A stretch of 6,931 nt of DNA. It comes from Bacillota bacterium (lineage in GTDB: Bacteria; Bacillota; Clostridia; Lachnospirales; Lachnospiraceae). The DNA lies in NCBI GenBank assembly GCA_022717655.1, contig JAIIAN010000160.1, forward strand, positions 1-6,931, given 5' to 3'. A model generated the notes under the pieces. The model was given only the letters and a program-made list of their open reading frames with translations, ran no database searches and was not told where the DNA came from. The translations under genes and the position numbers were made by a program. Positions 1 to 4,711 of this stretch are shown piece after piece (the first letter of the stretch is position 1; every line of letters starts with the position of its first letter).

Positions 1-111
1 CATGCGGTACACACGAATGTCCATCATCATTTCTTTATAGTCATTGTCATAAGTTGTTAAAATTTTCTCGCCGTTTTCGTCAAATTCTGGATAGCCAAAT
101 ACTTTACCCAT
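1..111 (-). CDS. iolB: Probable 5-deoxy-glucuronate isomerase, N-terminal part (cut by window edge)
   Basis: Only the first 37 codons are present; the reading frame is open to the window edge. The ATG at 111-109 is preceded by GGAGG (124-120) with an 8-nt spacer, so the start is well supported. It lies 32 nt downstream of the iolD stop and is clearly the next gene of the iolC-iolD operon. The protein begins MGKVFGYPEFDENGE and continues to a segment rich in Met, Asp and Arg (residues 28-37). I associate this opening with clostridial IolB proteins, but the conserved metal-binding cupin core lies outside the window. IolB converts 5-deoxy-D-glucuronate, the product of IolD, to 2-deoxy-5-keto-D-gluconate, the substrate of IolC, so it would fill the missing step between its two neighbours. 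The call rests mainly on operon logic. The start does not resemble IolE or IolG as I know them. Confidence 0.62.
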   Translation of the reverse strand, partial: MGKVFGYPEFDENGEKILTTYDNDYKEMMMDIRVYRM

Positions 112-143
112 TGTCTTTACCTCCTAATTGTACTTCCGAAACT

Positions 144-2075
144 TTAGTAAGCTCTGGATTCTCTACGTCCTTCCATTACACCTTCGCAGGCTTTTCTTAC
201 ACTTTCTTTTTCAGAAGTTGTTGCGATTCCTACGTTCCACCAGGATTCATATCCGTCTGTCATTGTCTTTGGAATTACTTTCAGGTCAAACAGGCAGGCA
301 ACTTCCTGTTTCTTTGCGTCCTCTAATGCTGCCACAAGTTCTGCGATTGTTTTGCATGTATAAGTTTTTAATCCGTATCCTTCGCCAATCTTTGCGTAGT
401 CTACCGGAATTAAATCTCCTGTCGGTTTCTTTCCATCTGTGTAACGGAATTCTGTTGCGATGCTTCCGATACCATGGTTCATTTCCAGATTGTTGATGCA
501 TCCAAATCCACAGTTATCGAAGATTAAGATATTTACTTTCTTTCTCTCCTGCATAATGGTCATGATTTCGCTGTGAAGCATCTGGAAACTGGAGTCTCCG
601 ACAACACAGTAAACTTCATTGTCCGGCTCTGCGAATTTTACACCGAGAGTTGCTGCCACTTCGTATCCCATGCAGGAATAACCATATTCAGCATGATATC
701 CGCCTCTCTTGTCTGTTCTCCACATACGCTGCATACAGCTTGGAAGAGAACCTCCTGCTGTGATAATGGTTGCATCTTTATCAATTGTTTTATTGATTGC
801 TGCAAGTGCTGCAGTCTGTGTAATTTTTCCGTTCGTTAATTTTACAAATTCCGGAACTGTTCTCGGATCTCTTGCCTTGATAATCGGTTCAAAGTCATCT
901 CCTGTGTACTCGATTCCTGCAAGGCGATCCCATTCTTTGTCCCATGCAGTTTTTGCTGCTTCTATTTCTCCATTATAACCTGAAACATAACCTTTTGCAC
1001 GCAGTTTTTCGGCAAGTGCTTCTACGGTTGCTTTTGCATCACCCACTGCTTTTACAGCATCCATCTTGTATGCATGGTAACGGTTATTATTAATTGTAAC
1101 AAATTTTACATCTTCATTCTGGAAGAGATGTTTTGAACTTGTTGTAAAGTCAGACAGTCTGGATCCGATTGCAATGACAACATCTGCATCTTTTGCAATC
1201 ACGTTGGATGCTAATGTTCCGGTTACACCAATTCCGCCAAGGCAGTATGGATGACTGGATTTACAAGCACTCTTTCCGGCCTGGCTCTCACCAAATGGAA
1301 TATGGAATTCTTCACAGAAGTTTTCAACGGTTTCTCCAGCTTCAGAATATTTTACACCGCCACCTACAATAACAAGTGGTTTCTTTGCCTGAGAAATAAT
1401 TTCTACAAGATCTTCTAACTCTTCTTCTACGGCAACCGGTCTTGTAATTCTATGTACACGTTTCTTAAAGAAATAGTTCGGGTAATCATAAGATTCCCCT
1501 TCTACATCCTGTGGAAGTGCGATACAGCAGGCACCGGTATCTGTCGGGTCTGTCAGAACTCTCATTGCACTGACTAAAGCAGTCATCAACTGTTCCGGAC
1601 GTGTGATTCTGTCCCAATATTTGCAAACCGGTTTAAATGCATCATTTGTAGTAGTTGCAAGACTGTTGCTCTGCTCTAACTGCTGAAGTACCGGGTCTGG
1701 CTGTCTGGAAGCAAAGGTATCTGCCGGAAATACTAACAGTGGAATGTTGTTTACAGTCGCTGTTGCACATGCGGTTACCATATTTGCTGCTCCAGGTCCT
1801 ACAGAAGAAGCACACGGAATAATGGTTTTTCTGTTGTTCTGTTTTGCAAATGCAGTTGCTACATGGCACATACCCTGTTCATTTCTGCCCTGCATTACTC
1901 TTAACTGTCCCGGGTTGGTATCCAGCGCTTCACCAAGTCCAACTGCAATACCATGTCCAAAGATTGTGAAAAATCCTTCTACAAACTTTGTTTCTACCCC
2001 GTCCATGGATACATACTGATTATCTAAAAATTTTACAATTGCCTGTGCAACTGTCATTCTTGTTGTCTCTGCCAT
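144..2075 (-). CDS. iolD: 3D-(3,5/4)-trihydroxycyclohexane-1,2-dione acylhydrolase (ThDP-dependent)
   Basis: IolD cleaves the cyclic dione made from scyllo-inosose and yields 5-deoxy-glucuronate; it acts in the cytoplasm. The 643-residue product is close to the roughly 637 residues of Bacillus IolD and aligns with it from memory over its whole length. The thiamine-diphosphate fold is visible: an N-terminal PYR domain with the activating glutamate in QGRNEQG (E66) and SSVGPGAANM (90-99); RQPDPVLQQLEQ (124-135) and YWDRITRPEQL (153-163); a central domain with VGGGVKYS (237-244) and QAGKS (265-269); and a C-terminal PP domain with HAEYGYSCMGYE (461-472), the metal-binding GDSSF (493-497), FDNCGFGCINN (519-529) and PKTMTDGYESWWNVG (602-616). 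The usual GDG is GDS here. I chose the start at 2075 over an in-frame ATG at 2120, because AAGGAGA (2091-2085) lies 9 nt upstream and the extra 15 residues overlap iolC and have no family counterpart. It starts 31 nt after iolC. Confidence 0.97.
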   Translation of the reverse strand: MAETTRMTVAQAIVKFLDNQYVSMDGVETKFVEGFFTIFGHGIAVGLGEALDTNPGQLRVMQGRNEQGMCHVATAFAKQNNRKTIIPCASSVGPGAANMVTACATATVNNIPLLVFPADTFASRQPDPVLQQLEQSNSLATTTNDAFKPVCKYWDRITRPEQLMTALVSAMRVLTDPTDTGACCIALPQDVEGESYDYPNYFFKKRVHRITRPVAVEEELEDLVEIISQAKKPLVIVGGGVKYSEAGETVENFCEEFHIPFGESQAGKSACKSSHPYCLGGIGVTGTLASNVIAKDADVVIAIGSRLSDFTTSSKHLFQNEDVKFVTINNNRYHAYKMDAVKAVGDAKATVEALAEKLRAKGYVSGYNGEIEAAKTAWDKEWDRLAGIEYTGDDFEPIIKARDPRTVPEFVKLTNGKITQTAALAAINKTIDKDATIITAGGSLPSCMQRMWRTDKRGGYHAEYGYSCMGYEVAATLGVKFAEPDNEVYCVVGDSSFQMLHSEIMTIMQERKKVNILIFDNCGFGCINNLEMNHGIGSIATEFRYTDGKKPTGDLIPVDYAKIGEGYGLKTYTCKTIAELVAALEDAKKQEVACLFDLKVIPKTMTDGYESWWNVGIATTSEKESVRKACEGVMEGRRESRAY

Positions 2076-2106
2076 TTCCTCTAATCTCCTTTCTACGCTT
2101 CGTCCC

Positions 2107-3141
2107 TTATACTCTTGCAATCATTTCGCCGTACTGTTCTTTTTCTTCTTTAATAAATGCATGTACTGCATCCGGTCCCGGAAGGGAATCGGAACAGTTG
2201 TTGCTTCTTACCATCATGGATGCTTCTGCTGAACCAAACTCCAGACAATCGATAATCTGCCATCCCTGATATAATCCATATAAGAATCCGGAACCATATC
2301 CGTCTCCACCGCCAAATCCTTTTCTTGCCTGTACCGGGAATGGTTTAATGGAGAATTTCTGTCCGTCACATGTATAAGCGGTAGAACCTTTCATACCATG
2401 TTTGATTACTACGATTTTTGCATTGTAGCCCTGCCATAAAGCTGCTGATTCTTCATCACTCATACCTGGCTGAATCAGTTTTTCAGTTAAATCAAATTCT
2501 TCTCTTGAACCCATGATGATGTCTGCTTCTTTTGCAACGATGGAATAATAAATGGAAATCTCATCACTGTTTTTCCAGTTATATTCTCTGTAGTCGATAT
2601 CGAAAATAACTTTTGTATTGTTTTTCTTTGCCAGCATTACTGCTTTGATTGCTGCCTCTCTTGAAGGGCTTTCTGCAAGTGCTGTTCCGGAAATTAAAAT
2701 TGCTTTTGTCTGTTTGATGTATTCTTCATCAATGTCATCTACGCTTAACTGTAAGTCTGCAATACAGTTTCGATACATCAGGATACTGCTTTCCTTTGGA
2801 GAAAGCATTTCTGTAAAGGTCAGTCCTAACTTTTCTCCGTTTGTGCATTTTGAAATGCGGGAAGTATCAATTCCCTGCTCATTGAAGTAGTCCACTACGA
2901 ATTCTCCGAACTGGTCATCTGATACCTTTGCAAAAAATCCTGCTTTCAGTCCGTGTCTTGTAACTCCGACTGCGATGTTTGCAGGAGAACCACCTACAAA
3001 TTTCTCAAACATATGAACTTTTTTCAGTGGTTTAAATTCTTCTTTCACCTGGTCATTATAAGCTGGATTAAAATCAATCGCGATACGTCCCAGTAAAACC
3101 AAATCCATTGGTCTTGTTTCATCAAATTCTACATACTTCAT
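2107..3141 (-). CDS. iolC: 5-dehydro-2-deoxygluconokinase (PfkB/ribokinase family)
   Basis: IolC phosphorylates 2-deoxy-5-keto-D-gluconate with ATP, giving the 6-phosphate that the IolJ aldolase splits. The 344-residue product has the PfkB layout: an N-terminal strand with the sugar-binding aspartate (LLGRIAIDFNP, 16-26), the Gly-Gly signature GGSPANIAVGVTRHG (50-64), KVSDDQFGEF (72-81), the mid-protein DIDYREYNW (181-189) typical of IolC, VIKHGMKGS (245-253), and the C-terminal kinase signature GFGGGDGYGSGF (275-286), whose D280 should be the catalytic base. The anion-hole motif is GGGD where GAGD is more common. The start at 3141 is supported by GGGAGG (3156-3151) with a 9-nt spacer. An in-frame ATG at 3210 would add 23 basic residues with no family counterpart and would run through the operator sites, so I reject it. 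It is the first gene of the operon, behind the promoter and operator region at 3177-3356. Confidence 0.95.
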   Translation of the reverse strand: MKYVEFDETRPMDLVLLGRIAIDFNPAYNDQVKEEFKPLKKVHMFEKFVGGSPANIAVGVTRHGLKAGFFAKVSDDQFGEFVVDYFNEQGIDTSRISKCTNGEKLGLTFTEMLSPKESSILMYRNCIADLQLSVDDIDEEYIKQTKAILISGTALAESPSREAAIKAVMLAKKNNTKVIFDIDYREYNWKNSDEISIYYSIVAKEADIIMGSREEFDLTEKLIQPGMSDEESAALWQGYNAKIVVIKHGMKGSTAYTCDGQKFSIKPFPVQARKGFGGGDGYGSGFLYGLYQGWQIIDCLEFGSAEASMMVRSNNCSDSLPGPDAVHAFIKEEKEQYGEMIARV

Positions 3142-3229
3142 AAATATCTTCCTCCCAAAATTCTTTCCTGCTGTTTGTGTGCGTGCTTTATTTTTATTTG
3201 TGTGCTTCACGTGTTTTCTTCATGGCTTT

Positions 3230-3258
3230 ATAGTAACACTTGCACACGCGTTTTGCAA
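3230..3258 (-). promoter_or_regulatory. Predicted sigma-A-type promoter of iolC-iolD-iolB
   Basis: Read on the minus strand, TTGCAA (3258-3253) and TACTAT (3235-3230) are separated by exactly 17 nt. Each hexamer matches the consensus at four of six positions, so this is a moderate promoter. Transcription would start near 3223, giving a leader of about 80 nt before the iolC ATG. A perfect inverted repeat (3237-3261) covers the -35 and the spacer, where a bound repressor would block polymerase. The box positions are seen; promoter activity is inferred. Confidence 0.6.
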
Positions 3259-3261
3259 GTG
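3237..3261. promoter_or_regulatory. Candidate repressor operator: perfect inverted repeat over the iolC promoter
   Basis: CACTTGCA (3237-3244) and TGCAAGTG (3254-3261) are perfect complements separated by 9 nt. The centre contains ACGCGT (3246-3251), and a central CpG in a palindrome is typical of LacI-family operators. The left arm runs into GCACAC (3242-3247), the hexamer that recurs through both intergenic regions flanking the regulator gene. The position over the -35 and spacer suits a repressor. The likely ligand-responsive protein is the LacI-type regulator encoded at 3431-4468, which is an inference from proximity and shared motif. Confidence 0.6.
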
Positions 3262-3371
3262 CATTTTTGATTTTTGCACACTTTCGATATTCTGCACAAT
3301 TTAAAAGTTTGATTTTATAACAATTTCACCAGTTTATCGTGTGCTTTTTGCGTGTGTTATTTGTTTCATAC

Positions 3372-3410
3372 AAAAAAAGAACCCTTTTCACAAATCAAAA
3401 AGAGTTCTTT
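3372..3410 (-). terminator. Intrinsic terminator of the LacI-family regulator gene
   Basis: On the minus strand a stem formed by 3410-3398 and 3388-3376 (13 pairs including one G-U wobble) closes a 9-nt loop and runs into a stretch of seven T (3378-3372). It begins about 20 nt past the regulator stop codon (3431-3433) and lies upstream of the iolC operators, so it separates the regulator transcript from the iol operon. The complementary strand has a C-A mismatch at the wobble position and no long T tract after the stem, which supports the minus orientation. Confidence 0.85.
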
Positions 3411-3430
3411 GCTTATTTCTATTTTCTTTA

Positions 3431-4468
3431 CTACACATTGTATTTGGTTTTAATACTGATTTCCGTATACTGATACTCTTCCTCCGGCAGACTGCCATGC
3501 TTTAGATATTCTTCTAAGATAGATAAGGCTCGATAGCCCTGCTCATATCCTTCCTGGTCAATCAGGAAATCCACAGTATCTTCATTTAATGCTTTTACAT
3601 TCTCCGGTGTCACATCATAGATAATCACATAAGGGCGTTTTTCCAGATTCAATTCATCAAATGCTGCCTTTACTCCCTCCTGTCCGCCGGATGCCACAAA
3701 GATTCCCTTTAAATCCGGGAATATTTTCATTGCATTTACAATAATCTGCTCTACTTCTTTTGCATTGTCCTGACTGCTCTGCACGCCAATCAGGTTCATC
3801 TCCGGAAACTGCTTTCTGGTTTCCTCTATAAATCCATCAATTCTTCTACTGCCTGCACGGTTTGAAAAATATCCGGTGATTCCAAGAACTTTTCCCTTTC
3901 CATGCATCATAAGACCCATCAGTCCTGCTGCGGTCTGCCCGCTCTTCCAGTTATCCAGTCCCACAAAACAATTCCGCTTCGTTCCAATGATATCGGTATT
4001 AAATGCGACTACCGGAATCTGTTTTTCTTCGATTAAATCATTTAATTTTTCCCGAATCCGGTCACAGTCTACCGGCATGATTGCCAGTGCCTGAATCCCT
4101 GCTTCTTCCAGCTCCAGAATGGATTTTAACTGTGCTTCTTCATCGACAGACGGATTTTCCTTCACAATTACCTGAACTCCTGTCTCTAAAAGCCGTTCTG
4201 CCGCTTCATAGATTCCCCTGTTTACCTGAATCATAAATGGAGAATTGGAAAGCTGTGTTACCACGCCAATCCGATATATCTCCTCAATTTTCTTTTGTTC
4301 CTGTTCTTTTTTTCTCTGATGTTTCGGAACATATCCGATTTCGTCTGCAATCTGCCAAATCTGCTTTGCAACTTCCGGATTAATTCTTCCTCTGTTATTC
4401 AATGCCCTGTCCACAGTTCCCCTTGAAACTCCGGCCAGTTCTGCAATCTGCTGAATCGTTCCCGCCAT
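3431..4468 (-). CDS. LacI-family transcriptional regulator, putative inositol-operon repressor
   Basis: The 345-residue product has the LacI design. An N-terminal helix-turn-helix (TIQQIAELAGVSRGTVDRAL, residues 4-23) is followed by NNRGRINPEVAKQIWQIADEIGYVPKHQRKK (24-54), then a periplasmic-binding-protein-like effector domain (about 65-345) with RIGVV (66-70), PFMIQVNRGIYEAA (77-90), FNTDI (156-160), GLDNWKSGQTAAGLM (170-184) and GRR-like SRRIDGF (207-213). The variant VDRAL in the recognition helix region, in place of the commoner VSRVL, occurs in a subgroup paired with ribose/inositol-type effector domains. The ATG at 4468 follows GGAGG (4481-4477) by 8 nt. An in-frame ATG at 4543 would sit about 6 nt from the predicted transcription start and add a Cys-rich tail before the DNA-binding domain, so I reject it. 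Motifs shared between its own promoter and that of iolC suggest autoregulation and control of iolCDB. The effector, perhaps inositol or a pathway intermediate, is not visible in the sequence. Confidence 0.93.
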   Translation of the reverse strand: MAGTIQQIAELAGVSRGTVDRALNNRGRINPEVAKQIWQIADEIGYVPKHQRKKEQEQKKIEEIYRIGVVTQLSNSPFMIQVNRGIYEAAERLLETGVQVIVKENPSVDEEAQLKSILELEEAGIQALAIMPVDCDRIREKLNDLIEEKQIPVVAFNTDIIGTKRNCFVGLDNWKSGQTAAGLMGLMMHGKGKVLGITGYFSNRAGSRRIDGFIEETRKQFPEMNLIGVQSSQDNAKEVEQIIVNAMKIFPDLKGIFVASGGQEGVKAAFDELNLEKRPYVIIYDVTPENVKALNEDTVDFLIDQEGYEQGYRALSILEEYLKHGSLPEEEYQYTEISIKTKYNV

Positions 4469-4496
4469 AAATTCTGCCTCCGGTGCTCTAAATTTT

Positions 4497-4575
4497 GCAC
4501 ATCGCACACAAGTCTGTTTGATTTTCGGAATAAAAAAGCACACATTTTTTGTTTTATTATATACTCATGGTGTGC
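4497..4575. promoter_or_regulatory. Candidate autoregulatory operator sites upstream of the LacI-type gene
   Basis: The hexamer found upstream of iolC recurs here as GCACAC at 4504-4509 and 4538-4543 and as GTGTGC at 4570-4575, plus a near copy GCACAT at 4497-4502. The 4570 copy falls between the -35 and -10 boxes of the regulator promoter, and the 4538 copy falls immediately downstream of the predicted transcription start. The 4538 and 4570 copies are inverted relative to each other, 32 nt apart. This arrangement suits negative autoregulation. The motif positions are seen; their occupancy is inferred. Confidence 0.55.
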
Positions 4576-4584
4576 ATTTGGCAA
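4556..4584 (-). promoter_or_regulatory. Strong sigma-A-type promoter of the LacI-family regulator gene
   Basis: On the minus strand TTGCCA (4584-4579; five of six to consensus) and TATAAT (4561-4556; perfect) are separated by exactly 17 nt. Transcription would begin near 4549 and give a leader of about 80 nt before the ATG at 4468. The -35 box begins only about 10 nt after the terminator hairpin of the upstream gene, so the two units are packed tightly but separated. A GTGTGC motif in the spacer suggests repression. Confidence 0.8.
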
Positions 4585-4594
4585 GAGGAGAAAT

Positions 4595-4637
4595 GAAAAA
4601 GATGAAGTGCTTTTTCAAAAAACACCTCATCTTCTTC
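4595..4637 (-). terminator. Intrinsic terminator of the GH120 gene
   Basis: On the minus strand the arms 4637-4623 and 4609-4595 form a 15-bp stem with two G-U wobbles. The interior (TTTTTT and AAAAAG) can pair further, leaving a loop of only about 3 nt. The T run at the 3' base of the stem (4600-4596) and the following ATTTC make it a good intrinsic terminator. It lies about 75 nt past the GH120 stop codon at 4712-4714; I see no other element in the AT-rich stretch 4638-4711. Confidence 0.85.
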
Positions 4638-4711
4638 TATTGAATCATTTAAGTTATTATTTTACCATTTATAAAAATAGAATCTCATTGACCAAGCTAA
4701 ACTTTTTAAAA

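Larger units (their letters stand above)
3177..3356. promoter_or_regulatory. Array of GTGTGC/GCACAC motifs in the iolC control region
   Basis: Exact copies of GTGTGC or its complement lie at 3177-3182, 3200-3205, 3242-3247, 3276-3281 and 3339-3344. Degenerate copies are TGCACA at 3293-3298 and CGTGTGT at 3351-3357, the latter 13 nt from the CGTGTG at 3338. The flanks tend to be T/A-rich, often TTGTGTGC or GTGTGCAA. Two copies lie downstream of the predicted start of transcription (about 3223), two more lie within and just upstream of the promoter, and a pair lies about 100 nt upstream. Such a spread suggests cooperative or looping binding by one regulator. The sequence repeats are seen; the binding protein is inferred. 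Confidence 0.55.

Noticed and set aside
588..599. GDS motif as evidence that IolD is inactive
   Set aside because: The metal-binding Asp and Asn are present, the rest of the protein is intact, and other active ThDP enzymes carry GDS.
2076..2120. Longer iolD reading frame from the ATG at 2120
   Set aside because: The 15 added residues overlap the iolC stop, have no counterpart in known IolD proteins as I recall them, and the ATG at 2075 has a strong AAGGAGA at correct spacing.
3142..3210. Longer iolC reading frame from the ATG at 3210
   Set aside because: The extra 23 residues are basic and low-complexity and run through the operator-like motifs; GGGAGG lies 9 nt before the ATG at 3141.
3240..3258. 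Catabolite-response element (CcpA cre) over the iolC promoter
   Set aside because: The minus-strand TGCAAAACGCG resembles cre, but the distance from TG to the central CG is one base too long and the right half does not fit; the perfect TTGCA/TGCAA symmetry is explained better as its own operator.
3311..3320. Alternative iolC promoter using the TTATAA/TATAAA-like box near 3311-3320
   Set aside because: No acceptable -35 hexamer is found 16-18 nt upstream on the minus strand.
4469..4543. Longer regulator reading frame from the ATG at 4543
   Set aside because: That ATG lies about 6 nt after the predicted transcription start with no ribosome binding site, while LacI proteins begin a few residues before the helix-turn-helix, as from 4468.
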